Shown here piece by piece: positions 17,430 to 26,215 of a stretch of DNA of 29,146 bases. The DNA comes from Tannockella sp964369175. Lineage in GTDB: Bacteria; Bacillota_I; Bacilli_A; Erysipelotrichales; Coprobacillaceae. Position 1 is the first letter of the stretch, and every line of letters starts with the position of its first letter. Both the position numbers and the translations under genes were made by a program. Location: contig CAYJEM010000023.1 of assembly GCA_964369175.1 (NCBI GenBank), positions 1 through 29,146 of the forward strand. Reading direction: 5' to 3'. A model generated the notes under the pieces. That model searched no databases, was not told the origin of the DNA, and saw only the letters and a list, made by a program, of their open reading frames with translations.

Positions 17430-17941
17430 AAAATACCATATTCGTCAACGATAAATTCATTGCAACAATCAATAGATTTCTTTGTATTAATAATTCGTTG
17501 ATTCGAAGAACCACGATACAATAATGTTAAACTTTTTTTATCTTCTTCAAACTTTCCATCAACTACAATATCACAAGATCTAAATAACTGCTTATGCTGA
17601 TATGACATATTCTGAATTTCTTCAAATGTGAAACCTGTATACATCATAATTGATAATGATAAATGTTTTATTCTCGAAATGATTTCTAAACAAGCATTTG
17701 CTTGTAACATTGGTTCACCGCCAGAAAATGTAATACCATCTAGTAATGGATTGCTTTCAATTTGTTCAATAAGTCTATCAATTGTAATTAAATAGCCACC
17801 ATCAAGGGCATGGCTACTAGGATTATGACACCCTGGACAGTTATGATAACATCCTTGAAAAAAGATAACATAACGAATACCTGGCCCATCAACAATCGAA
17901 TCATTTGCAGTTCCGCATATTCTAGCAGTCTTTTGTTCCAT
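17414..17941 (-). CDS. nrdG: Anaerobic ribonucleotide reductase activating protein
   Basis: A 175-aa radical SAM enzyme that installs the glycyl radical on NrdD. The CX3CX2C cluster motif is Cys31, Cys35 and Cys38 in GCYHNCPGCHN. Upstream is the typical SIVDGPGIRYVIFFQG, and further on FSGGEPMLQ, the SAM-binding GGE motif. The frame is open to 17980, but the ATG at 17941 gives the usual family N-terminus. This start lies within the last 20 nt of nrdD, so the two are translationally coupled and the ribosome site is weak. Confidence 0.95.
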   Translation of the reverse strand: MEQKTARICGTANDSIVDGPGIRYVIFFQGCYHNCPGCHNPSSHALDGGYLITIDRLIEQIESNPLLDGITFSGGEPMLQANACLEIISRIKHLSLSIMMYTGFTFEEIQNMSYQHKQLFRSCDIVVDGKFEEDKKSLTLLYRGSSNQRIINTKKSIDCCNEFIVDEYGILKEEC

Positions 17942-20222
17942 GTTTAACACGTTGGCTTTCTTCAGCCTTTTTACCATCATTGAAACGATCTAATGTTCCA
18001 ACTAAGTAACCTGTAATACGACGGATTCTCTCAAATGGATGATCACTATCTTCGCTTCTTCCACATCTTGGACATACATCATCAATTACACCACTGTATC
18101 CACATACTGGATCACGGTCTATTGGATGGTTGATTGCCCCATATCCGATATTATTATCATGCATTGCACGAACTACTTTTTCAAAAGCAGCAATATTTTT
18201 AGCAGGGTCCCCGTCCATTTCAATGTAACTAATATGACCGGCATTTGTTAATTCATGATATGGTCCTTCAAGCTTAATTTTTTCAAAGGCACTTACTGGA
18301 TAATATACTGGAACATGGAAACTGTTTGTATAGTATTCACGATCAGTAATCCCATCTAATTCTCCAAATATTTTCTTATCAATATTTACAAATCTTCCTG
18401 ATAATCCTTCGGCTGGAGTAGCAATCAAACTAAAGTTAAGTCCTTTGTCAGTAGATTCTTCGTCTAATCTTCTACGCATATGACTAATGATTTGTAGCCC
18501 TAAAATTTGTGCTTTAGCATTTTCACCATGGTGAACCCCTAATAATGACTTTAATGTTTCAGCAAGACCGATAAATCCTACTGAAAGGGTACCATGTTTT
18601 AATACTTCACGTACTTCATCTTCTGGTTTTAAAGTATCACTATCAATCCACACACCTTGGCCCATTAAGAATGGATAATTTTTTGCTTTTCGACGACATT
18701 GGATTTCAAATCTTTCAAGTAATTGATCAATACATAAATCAAGCATCGCATCCAATTTTTCAAAGAATTCATTAACATCACCTTTTGAGCGAATCGCTAA
18801 TCTTGGTAAGTTGATTGATGTAAAACTCAAGTTACCTCTACCGTTACAAATCTCTCTACTTGGGTCATATGTATTTCCAATAACACGAGTACGACATCCC
18901 ATATATGCAATTTCAGTTTCTGGAGTACCATCATAATATTGTTTATTGAATGTTGAATCAACAAATGAGAAGTTTGGAAATAATCTTTTTGCTGATGTTT
19001 TACAAGCTAATTTAAATAAATCATAGTTTGGTTCTCCATCGTTATAGTTGATTCCTTCTTTAACTCTAAATATTTGAATTGGAAATATAGGTGTTTCTCC
19101 TCTTCCAAGTCCTTTTTCAGTAGCAAGTAAAATGTTTTTTATGGCCATTCTACCTTCACTACTTGTATCCATTCCATAATTAATTGAACTAAATGGAACC
19201 TGTGCTCCTGCTCTTGAATGCATTGTATTTAAGTTGTGAATAAATGCTTCCATTGCTTGATATGTTTCTTTATCAGTTTCTTTTAATGCTTCTGTTTTAG
19301 AGAAATTTATGATTGTATCAATATTATCTTCGATCCCTTGTTTTTTAATTGCATTCTTTAACATTGCATCAAATGATGGATTTTCATCAATTGTTGGAAG
19401 TATTGTCATTTCTTCTTTAATACTATCAATAACATCATCTTTATTAGCAATTAAAGTAATTGCCTTATTTAAGTTTTTATAAAACCAATTTACATATGAC
19501 TTAGCAACACCTAAAGCCATACCGTAATCAAAATTAACAATCGCTTGTCCACCATGTTGATCATTTTGATTCGACTGAATTGCAATACAAGCAAGTGCTG
19601 AATACACAGTAATTGAATTTGGCTCTCTTAAAATACCATGACCTGTAGAAAAACCATTTTCAAATAACTTAATAATATCAATTTGACAACATGTTGTTGT
19701 CAATGTTAAAAAGTCCATATCATGAATATGAATATCACCTTCACGGTGAGCACGCGCATGTTTAGGTTTTAAAACAAACATTTCATTAAACTGCTTTGCA
19801 CCTTCAGTACCATATTTAAGCATTGTTCCCATTGGTGCATCACCATTAACATTAGCATTTTCTCTTTTTAAATCACTATCCTTAGAATCTGCAAAAGTAA
19901 TTTCTTCAAATGTTGACATTAATCGTGAATTCATATCTCTTTGACGAGTACGATTAGCACGGTATAAAATATACGCTTTAGCTACACGTACATACCCTTC
20001 TTCAATTAAAACCTCTTCTACAGTATCTTGGACAAGTTCTACTGTTGGCAGGTCACTATGTTTATCAGCTAAATGTTGTTCTACTTTTTGAGCAATATCC
20101 AATGCTGTTTTTAATTCTTGCTTGGCTCCACATCCTTCGAATGCTTTAAAGATTGCACCAGCAATTTTATCAATTTCAAATGGTACCAAACGCCCATCTC
20201 TTTTTCGAATATTTACAATCAT
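17922..20222 (-). CDS. nrdD: Anaerobic (class III) ribonucleoside-triphosphate reductase
   Basis: A 766-aa glycyl-radical enzyme that makes deoxyribonucleotides without oxygen. An N-terminal ATP-cone (about 1-95, starting IVNIRKRDGRLVPFEIDKI) provides allosteric control, followed by the large barrel domain with the TTTCCQID and MHSRAGAQVPFSS stretches. The C-terminus has four zinc-binding cysteines (CGYSG, CPRCG) and the RRITGYLVG radical loop, with Gly738 the probable radical site. The ATG sits behind AGGAGG. A single NrdR-like box overlaps the ribosome site. nrdG follows with a 20-nt overlap. Confidence 0.97.
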   Translation of the reverse strand: MIVNIRKRDGRLVPFEIDKIAGAIFKAFEGCGAKQELKTALDIAQKVEQHLADKHSDLPTVELVQDTVEEVLIEEGYVRVAKAYILYRANRTRQRDMNSRLMSTFEEITFADSKDSDLKRENANVNGDAPMGTMLKYGTEGAKQFNEMFVLKPKHARAHREGDIHIHDMDFLTLTTTCCQIDIIKLFENGFSTGHGILREPNSITVYSALACIAIQSNQNDQHGGQAIVNFDYGMALGVAKSYVNWFYKNLNKAITLIANKDDVIDSIKEEMTILPTIDENPSFDAMLKNAIKKQGIEDNIDTIINFSKTEALKETDKETYQAMEAFIHNLNTMHSRAGAQVPFSSINYGMDTSSEGRMAIKNILLATEKGLGRGETPIFPIQIFRVKEGINYNDGEPNYDLFKLACKTSAKRLFPNFSFVDSTFNKQYYDGTPETEIAYMGCRTRVIGNTYDPSREICNGRGNLSFTSINLPRLAIRSKGDVNEFFEKLDAMLDLCIDQLLERFEIQCRRKAKNYPFLMGQGVWIDSDTLKPEDEVREVLKHGTLSVGFIGLAETLKSLLGVHHGENAKAQILGLQIISHMRRRLDEESTDKGLNFSLIATPAEGLSGRFVNIDKKIFGELDGITDREYYTNSFHVPVYYPVSAFEKIKLEGPYHELTNAGHISYIEMDGDPAKNIAAFEKVVRAMHDNNIGYGAINHPIDRDPVCGYSGVIDDVCPRCGRSEDSDHPFERIRRITGYLVGTLDRFNDGKKAEESQRVKHGTKDC

Positions 20223-20231
20223 ATTTATGTC

Positions 20232-20247
20232 CTCCTATATCTAGTGT
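20232..20247 (-). promoter_or_regulatory. Possible single NrdR box upstream of nrdD
   Basis: The minus strand reads ACACTAGATATAGGAG, matching 12 of the first 13 positions of the NrdR consensus aCACwAtATaTwGtgt; the last three bases merge into the AGGAGG ribosome site. NrdR boxes normally occur in pairs about 31 bp apart. I find no convincing second box, so this is tentative. Confidence 0.35.
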
Positions 20248-20394
20248 AAGTATATCGTATTCATTATTTATATAACATCAAAAATGAACCATTACTCGAT
20301 TATTTTTTTATCATATAGTTAATTATCGCTTATTTAATGATACCATTTACCGCCTATTTTTCATAGATAAAATGACAAAATCATTTATAATTAC

Positions 20395-20429
20395 ACAAAC
20401 AAAAACTACTGCATATTTTTGCAGTAGTT
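20395..20429 (-). terminator. Terminator of the PurF-like gene
   Basis: A perfect 10-bp stem AACTACTGCA / TGCAGTAGTT (20420-20429 with 20404-20413) followed on the minus strand by TTTGTTTG. It separates the PurF-like gene from nrdD. The other ~150 bp up to nrdD hold no recognisable element except the NrdR-like box. Confidence 0.85.
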
Positions 20430-20438
20430 AAATATATA

Positions 20439-21836
20439 TTATTCTTTACCATCCCAACAATATGTACAAAGCTTACATGGCTCGAGCCCGGTTGCTTCTA
20501 TCATATCATCTAAGCGGTGGTAACGTAATGACGTAAAATTTAATTCTTTACGAATTTCTTCAATCATTCTCTTATACTTATCGCTATCTGGGTTTACATA
20601 CTCATCTAAGTGGTATTGTCCCCCTTCAAGTTTTTCAATTACACGACGTGTAATTAAATCCATCTCTGATGTTGATCTAGAGAAGTTTAAATATTTACAT
20701 CCAAACATAATTGGTGGGCATGCTGGCCTTACATGGACTTCCTTAGCTCCACTTTTATATAAAAATTCCGTTGTTTCCCCAAGTTGAGTACCACGAACAA
20801 TTGAATCATCAATTAATAGTAAGCTTTTATCTTTAATCAATTCAGGAATTGGTACTAATTTCATTTTTGCAATTAAATTACGATCAGTCTGTACTTGTGG
20901 CATAAATGAACGTGGCCATGTTGGTGTATACTTAATAAATGGTCTTGAAAATTGAACTTTTGACTCATTTGAATATCCGATAGCATGAGCTACACCAGAA
21001 TCTGGAACACCTGCAACTAAATCAGGTTTTACATTATCTCTTTTAGCAAGCATACTACCACAACGATATCGCATCGCTTCAACATTTACCCCTTCATATG
21101 TAGCATTTGAATATCCATAATAGATCCATAAGAATGTACAAATACGCATTTCATCTTTAGCTGGCATTTTTGTTTCAATACCTTCACTTGTCATATATAC
21201 AATTTCTCCAGGTCCTAATTCTTTTTCCAAAGTATAACCTAAATTTAAATATGAAAATGATTCAAATACGGCACAGTATCCATCAGCTGATTTTCCAACA
21301 ATGATTGGTGTACGTCCATATTTATCACGACTACAATAAATACCACTATCATCCATTACCATTACTGAAATTGATCCTTCAACTTTAGCTTGAACATATG
21401 ATAAACCTTCAACAATACTTCCTTTTTCATTAATTAATGAAGCAATTAATTCTGTTTGATTAACTTCTCCACCACTCATTTCTAAAAATTGTGTTTTACC
21501 TTTACCAAGCAATTCTTTAACTAATTGATCTTTATTTGAAACTAGTCCAACTGTTACAATTGCATAACTACCTAAATGTGAATGTAAAAGTAGCGGTTGT
21601 GGTTCGTTATCAGAGATACATCCAATACCGATATTTCCACTCATTTTTGCAAGATCGTTTTCAAATTTTGTACGAAACGGTGAGTTGCTAATGTTATGAA
21701 TGACTCTTTTAAAACCATTTTGTCCATAGACAGCCATTCCCCCGTTTTTTGTTCCTAGATGCGAATGATAGTCAACACTGTAAAATAAATGTTGTACACA
21801 ATCTTTTTTTAATGTAATACCAATAATTCCACCCAT
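20439..21836 (-). CDS. PurF paralogue (amidophosphoribosyltransferase-like) lacking the catalytic Cys
   Basis: A 465-aa homologue of glutamine PRPP amidotransferase. The phosphoribosyltransferase half is intact, with the PRPP loop IDDSIVRG (343-349 from Asp343). The Ntn glutaminase half is present as a fold (DYHSHLGT, GIGCISD, GSISVMVMD, RDKYGRTP), but the mature N-terminus that should be Cys is Gly: MGGIIG instead of MCGI. Glutamine hydrolysis is thus not expected. Clusters of cysteines remain at the C-terminus (Cys454, Cys457, Cys460 in CKLCTYCW), perhaps iron-sulfur ligands as in Bacillus PurF. Closely similar MGGFFG-type proteins are, from memory, widespread in anaerobic Firmicutes and are annotated as amidophosphoribosyltransferase. 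It is not in a purine operon; the upstream gene is a radical SAM protein 38 bp away. Confidence 0.85.
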   Translation of the reverse strand: MGGIIGITLKKDCVQHLFYSVDYHSHLGTKNGGMAVYGQNGFKRVIHNISNSPFRTKFENDLAKMSGNIGIGCISDNEPQPLLLHSHLGSYAIVTVGLVSNKDQLVKELLGKGKTQFLEMSGGEVNQTELIASLINEKGSIVEGLSYVQAKVEGSISVMVMDDSGIYCSRDKYGRTPIIVGKSADGYCAVFESFSYLNLGYTLEKELGPGEIVYMTSEGIETKMPAKDEMRICTFLWIYYGYSNATYEGVNVEAMRYRCGSMLAKRDNVKPDLVAGVPDSGVAHAIGYSNESKVQFSRPFIKYTPTWPRSFMPQVQTDRNLIAKMKLVPIPELIKDKSLLLIDDSIVRGTQLGETTEFLYKSGAKEVHVRPACPPIMFGCKYLNFSRSTSEMDLITRRVIEKLEGGQYHLDEYVNPDSDKYKRMIEEIRKELNFTSLRYHRLDDMIEATGLEPCKLCTYCWDGKE

Positions 21837-21874
21837 TATACTTCTCCTTTTTTTCCTATGTAGTGTCTGCTATA

Positions 21875-23512
21875 TTATACATCAAATTTTTTAATTGTTG
21901 TAATAAAGTTTTTATAAATTGCAACAATATAGTATTTTTTTAATTTCTCTATTTTACTATAACGAAATAAAAGCTCTTGATTTTCATTTTTTGTTGCTAC
22001 TAAAACATGTATTATTTCATTAGTTTGCTTCTTATCTAATCTTGGTTTCCACCATATTTTTGGTTTCACTTTTGATAACGATAAATAATCTTCAATTAAT
22101 TCATCTTCAATATCAAATCCTTTTTCCTTTGAAAAAGCATTAAGGTATTGAAATAACTCATCTGTTTGATAATGAATTGTCTTACAATTATTTTTAATAT
22201 AGTATGTGCCTATTTCTAAAAACATTGTATATGCTGAAGTATAGTTTAATAATAAGGCATCCATTGCTTTAGGGCATTTGCCACTATTCCAATATTTCTC
22301 TAACATATCTTCTACAATATGAATTTCTTGAATATCTTGCTTTGATAAATCATTACTATCAATTAATTCATATGGTGCATTTTCTTGATAATTGTACCCA
22401 TATTTATTAGCTTCAATTCGTAAACTAGTTCCTCTAAGAAGCTTTAAAAATCCTAATTGTAATTCTTTTGGATGAAATCCAAAAACATCATCAAATGATT
22501 TCGAAAACCTTTGAACTGTTTCTAATGGTAAACCAGCGATTAAATCCAAATGTAAATCAACTATCCCTACTTGTTGTATTTCTTCAATAACTTCTTTTAA
22601 TCGTTCAAAGTTTTGATATCTTTGAACAATTTCATTTGTAGGCTCATGTGTCGATTGTATACCTATTTCAAAACGGAACATTCCTTTTGGAGCAACTTTA
22701 TGAATATGATCAATAATTTTTTGATCTAACACATCTCCATTTATTTCAAATTGACATTGCATATCATTAATTCGATATTTGATTAACATATCAATTATAG
22801 CAATCGCATGTTCACTTTTAGCATTAAAGCTACGATCTAGAAACTTTAATGTTTTTACCCCTTGATTACATACCGCTTTTATTTGTTTTTCAAGGTACTC
22901 CAAACTAAAAAAGCGTAGTCCTTTTTCTAATGATGATAAACAATATTGGCAACGATATGGACAACCTCTACTAGTCTCCATATAGAGTATACGATTATGC
23001 ATACTACTTAAATCACGCTCTATTAAATAAGGTGATGGCAAAGATTCAATATAGTCTAAAGATACCAATTCACTTTGACGATAATCACGGTTATCAAAAG
23101 TACTAACACCTTGAATCATTACTTTTTGATCATTAGAGATGGCTTCTACAAGTTGTCTAAAGACAATTTCTCCTTCTCCACTAATGATATAATCAATTGG
23201 GTAATTATCCAAAAAATAGTCTATATCATAACTGACCTCTGGACCCCCTAAAATAATTATAATATCAGGGTTTTGTTGTTTTAATGCAACACTACTAGCA
23301 ATAATCATTTCCACATTCCAAATATATGTACTAAATGCAACAATTTGAATATTTTGCTTTAGAATATCTTCAACAATATGTTCCACTGAGTCTTTTATTG
23401 TATACTCCTTAAAGTCTACATCAATATACTCTTTACTTGAAACATACAATAATCTTAGGGCAAGTGATTTATGAATATACTTTGCATTCATTGTTGTTAT
23501 TAATGTTTTCAT
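21875..23512 (-). CDS. B12-binding domain / radical SAM protein with DUF4080 C-terminus
   Basis: A 545-aa protein. Residues 1-140 form a cobalamin-binding Rossmann fold (AFSTYIWN, IIILGGPEVSYD, IISGEGE). A radical SAM barrel follows, with Cys184, Cys188 and Cys191 in GCPYRCQYC and the preceding TSRG. A C-terminal ~170-residue helical extension corresponds to DUF4080. The enzyme class often methylates or rearranges unreactive carbons, but the substrate of this subgroup is unknown to me. It starts at ATG behind GAGGAAAG, only 16 bp after a terminator-like hairpin, and is followed by the PurF paralogue, suggesting a two-gene unit. Confidence 0.85.
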   Translation of the reverse strand: MKTLITTMNAKYIHKSLALRLLYVSSKEYIDVDFKEYTIKDSVEHIVEDILKQNIQIVAFSTYIWNVEMIIASSVALKQQNPDIIIILGGPEVSYDIDYFLDNYPIDYIISGEGEIVFRQLVEAISNDQKVMIQGVSTFDNRDYRQSELVSLDYIESLPSPYLIERDLSSMHNRILYMETSRGCPYRCQYCLSSLEKGLRFFSLEYLEKQIKAVCNQGVKTLKFLDRSFNAKSEHAIAIIDMLIKYRINDMQCQFEINGDVLDQKIIDHIHKVAPKGMFRFEIGIQSTHEPTNEIVQRYQNFERLKEVIEEIQQVGIVDLHLDLIAGLPLETVQRFSKSFDDVFGFHPKELQLGFLKLLRGTSLRIEANKYGYNYQENAPYELIDSNDLSKQDIQEIHIVEDMLEKYWNSGKCPKAMDALLLNYTSAYTMFLEIGTYYIKNNCKTIHYQTDELFQYLNAFSKEKGFDIEDELIEDYLSLSKVKPKIWWKPRLDKKQTNEIIHVLVATKNENQELLFRYSKIEKLKKYYIVAIYKNFITTIKKFDV

Positions 23513-23527
23513 TTTCTTTCCTCAACT

Positions 23528-23558
23528 AAAATAATCTAGGTACTCCCTAGATTATTTT
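23528..23558. terminator. Perfect 13-bp hairpin between carboxypeptidase and radical SAM genes
   Basis: The arms 23528-23540 and 23546-23558 are perfectly complementary (AAAATAATCTAGG type, loop TACTC), and the tail on the minus strand is ATTATTTTAG. It contains the carboxypeptidase stop codon at 23552-23554 and ends about 8 bp before the ribosome site of the next gene. It may be a terminator or an attenuator. Confidence 0.7.
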
Positions 23559-24790
23559 ACCTCTAATTCTGGTAGAATATTATTTTTCAAACAATATTCT
23601 TCATACGTTAGCCCTGATTCATAAACTTTTGTTGCTAAATCAACACCTAAATAACGTAAATGCCATGGTTCATGAGCAATTCCTGTAATATCTGCTTTGT
23701 CATCTTGGAAACGCACTAAATAACCATATTTATGAGCATTTTTAAGCACCCATTGATATTCCTCTGTATCACCAAATACTAAGCGCTCCCCATCTAATAC
23801 ACTTTGTGATGTAAGGTCAATTCCAAGTCCAGTTTGATGCTCACTAGCACCAGGTTGAGCTACATATTCAGCAGCGTATTGACCCCCATACATTGCTTCA
23901 AAATCATTGTATGTTTGAAGTTGTCTATCATATGAACGATAGGCACTGTTTAGTACTAAATGCATATCATCTTCTAGTGCTGCTGCTACCATTTCTTCCA
24001 AGGCAGTTGCGGCAACTTGACGTACTTGGTTATCTTCTGCTGATGGTGCAATTGGTACATTAGGAATCACTAAATCACTAGGTACATAGTCCGATGCCAG
24101 TGTAAATCCTGGCTTTACTAAGTTTGTAACATCATCAGGATTTGTGATTTGATATTCTGTTGTTGGCTCAGTAGTTGACAATATAAATGGATAGTTAGTA
24201 TACACAACACTATATGTATAATCATTTGTTATTTTATATTGTTCCATATATGCTAGCATATTTTCTAGCTTATAGCCTTCTACTTCACGATATGGCTTTG
24301 TTTGACCTGAAGTTAAGCTATTATCAATTAGGTATTGTAGCCCGGCTTCATCTGCCACTAAAATCATTTGCCAAATTTCATCTTCACTATATCCAAGACT
24401 TGTAAGCGTAGGCACTTGATTTTGATAAATTCCATCAATGTATGCAACAACTTCTTCTTTTGTTTTTTCACTATATGTAGCTGCATATGTATTATATTCT
24501 TGATAGTTTTTTGCTGTTTTACTTAAAGCAATCCACTCTTCAATATTTGTAATGACTTCTTCTTCCTTAACAAGATTTGCATCTTCACTTGGTAATGTCA
24601 AGATAGCGCTTGTCTGTGACCATGAATATCCTTTTATCATTAATTGGATTCTTGAGAAATTAAAAAATACTAAAACCCCAATAACCACAATAACTGCCAC
24701 AATAGAAATAATAACTATACTATTAGGTCCGCGTCTTCTAGATGAACCATATCCACTATAATAACCGTAATTTGTTTTTCTTTTAAACAT
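23552..24790 (-). CDS. VanY/DacB-type D-Ala-D-Ala carboxypeptidase (peptidase M15B)
   Basis: A 412-aa cell-wall enzyme. A basic Tyr/Gly/Arg-rich cytoplasmic start is followed by one membrane anchor (about 25-45), an extracellular spacer of some 200 residues, and the M15B catalytic domain (about 255-400). Zinc ligands are His318 and Asp325 in SEHQTGLGID and the distal His in HEPWHLRYLG (His373/His377 region); NSAYRSYDRQ is the conserved substrate-side motif. It should trim D-alanine from peptidoglycan stem peptides at the outer membrane face. It starts 3 bp after the fumarase beta gene, so it is co-transcribed with it despite an unrelated function. Confidence 0.93.
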   Translation of the reverse strand: MFKRKTNYGYYSGYGSSRRRGPNSIVIISIVAVIVVIGVLVFFNFSRIQLMIKGYSWSQTSAILTLPSEDANLVKEEEVITNIEEWIALSKTAKNYQEYNTYAATYSEKTKEEVVAYIDGIYQNQVPTLTSLGYSEDEIWQMILVADEAGLQYLIDNSLTSGQTKPYREVEGYKLENMLAYMEQYKITNDYTYSVVYTNYPFILSTTEPTTEYQITNPDDVTNLVKPGFTLASDYVPSDLVIPNVPIAPSAEDNQVRQVAATALEEMVAAALEDDMHLVLNSAYRSYDRQLQTYNDFEAMYGGQYAAEYVAQPGASEHQTGLGIDLTSQSVLDGERLVFGDTEEYQWVLKNAHKYGYLVRFQDDKADITGIAHEPWHLRYLGVDLATKVYESGLTYEEYCLKNNILPELEVK

Positions 24791-24793
24791 ATA

Positions 24794-25354
24794 TTATTTA
24801 CTCTCCATACTTTCTATATAATTCTTTCTACCTATTTGATACAAATCATTACCCTCACTATCAATGATAACTACTAGTGGCATGTTTTCTATTTTTAATT
24901 TGCGAATAGCTTCTGGTCCTAAGTCATCAAATGCTATAACTTCACATTTTTTTATACATGATGAAATAATTGCGCCTGCCCCGCCAATAGCACCAAAATA
25001 TGTTCCTTTATAATTTTTAATTGCATCTTTTACTTCTTGTGTGCGGTACCCTTTTCCAATCATTGCATGAAGACCTAGCTTAATAAATAATGGTGAATAA
25101 GCATCCATTCTTCCAGAAGTTGTTGGACCACCACTACCAAATATTTGATTTTCTTTACTAGGCGTTGGACCCACATAAAATATGGTTTGATTACACACAT
25201 CAAAAGGAAACTCTATACCTGCTTGATACATTTCTAATAAACGTTTGTGTGCTGCATCACGCCCTGTGTAAATTGTTCCACTAAGTAATACTTCATCACC
25301 GGCTTTTAGTTTTTGAAGTTTTTCTTTAGTTAGTGGTGTACTTAATTTTATCAT
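24794..25354 (-). CDS. fumB: Class I fumarate hydratase, beta subunit
   Basis: A 186-aa C-terminal-domain subunit of the two-subunit Fe-S fumarase/tartrate dehydratase family. Recognisable parts are the start LSTPLTKEKLQKLKAGDEV, GRDAAHKRLLE, the FYVGPTP and GSGGPTTSGRMD substrate-binding stretches, and the GGAGAII turn. It interconverts fumarate and malate together with the alpha subunit. It overlaps the alpha gene by 4 nt (ATGA type), so the subunits are translated in step. Tartrate dehydratase is the main alternative. Confidence 0.93.
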   Translation of the reverse strand: MIKLSTPLTKEKLQKLKAGDEVLLSGTIYTGRDAAHKRLLEMYQAGIEFPFDVCNQTIFYVGPTPSKENQIFGSGGPTTSGRMDAYSPLFIKLGLHAMIGKGYRTQEVKDAIKNYKGTYFGAIGGAGAIISSCIKKCEVIAFDDLGPEAIRKLKIENMPLVVIIDSEGNDLYQIGRKNYIESMESK

Positions 25355-26196
25355 AAGCTTTCCTCCTTAGAGCGTGCAACATGACAACATATACTAATAG
25401 CAACTGGTAATCCAGCAATATGAGTTGGATACGTTTCAATATTTAAAGAAAGTGCTGTTGTCTTACCGCCATAACCTGCTGGTCCAATTCCAGTAGCATT
25501 AATCATCTCTAATAATTCTTTTTCAAGGTCAGCGTATCTTGTATCTGGATGCGATGTTCCTATTTCACGAGTCATTGCTTGTTTTGCAAGTTGGGTAACT
25601 TTATCAAAAGAACCACCAATACCAACACCAATAACCATTGGTGGACATGCATTAGGACCCGCTACTTCAACTGCCTCTAAAATAAAATCTTTTACTCCTT
25701 GAACACCTTGGCTTGGTTTTAGCATACGAACTTGTGACATATTTTCTGAACCAAAACCTTTTGGTGCAACCTTGATTTTAAAGGTATCACCTTCAACAAT
25801 TTTATAATGAATAATTGCTGGTGTATTATCCTTTGTATTTACTCTATCAAATAATGGATCATTAACAACTGATTTCCTTAAATAACCTTCTTCATAACCT
25901 AATGCCACACCTTCATGAATTGCTTGTTCCAAGCTACCATCAATAATTTTTACATTTTGGCCAATTGTAATATACACAAATGCCATTCCTGTATCTTGAC
26001 ATATTGGCATCATCTTTGTACTTGCTATATCAGCATTTTCCAATAAAACACCTAATGTTTTACTTGCTAATGGATAAGGTTCCGTTTGGTAATTGTTTTC
26101 TAACGAAGTTTTGACATCTTGTGGTAAATAATAATTTGCTTCAATGCATAACCTTTTGACCACTTCTTTTATTTGTTTACATGATATTTCTCTCAT
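25351..26196 (-). CDS. fumA: Class I fumarate hydratase, alpha subunit
   Basis: A 281-aa Fe-S subunit. Three cysteines expected to hold the oxygen-labile 4Fe-4S cluster are seen: Cys66 in PICQDTG, Cys184 in NACPPMVIGVGIGG, and Cys270 or 271 in SICCHVARS. The GSENMSQ motif is conserved. It lies 19 bp after the RpiR-type regulator and runs into the beta subunit. The reaction feeds or drains malate, fitting anaerobic fumarate metabolism. Tartrate dehydratase cannot be excluded. Confidence 0.94.
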   Translation of the reverse strand: MREISCKQIKEVVKRLCIEANYYLPQDVKTSLENNYQTEPYPLASKTLGVLLENADIASTKMMPICQDTGMAFVYITIGQNVKIIDGSLEQAIHEGVALGYEEGYLRKSVVNDPLFDRVNTKDNTPAIIHYKIVEGDTFKIKVAPKGFGSENMSQVRMLKPSQGVQGVKDFILEAVEVAGPNACPPMVIGVGIGGSFDKVTQLAKQAMTREIGTSHPDTRYADLEKELLEMINATGIGPAGYGGKTTALSLNIETYPTHIAGLPVAISICCHVARSKEESL

Positions 26197-26215
26197 ATGT
26201 ATTTCCTTCCAATAT

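Noticed and set aside
20264..20279. Second NrdR box 31 bp upstream of the first
   Set aside because: GATGTTATATAAATAA keeps only the AT-rich core and lacks the conserved CAC and G positions.
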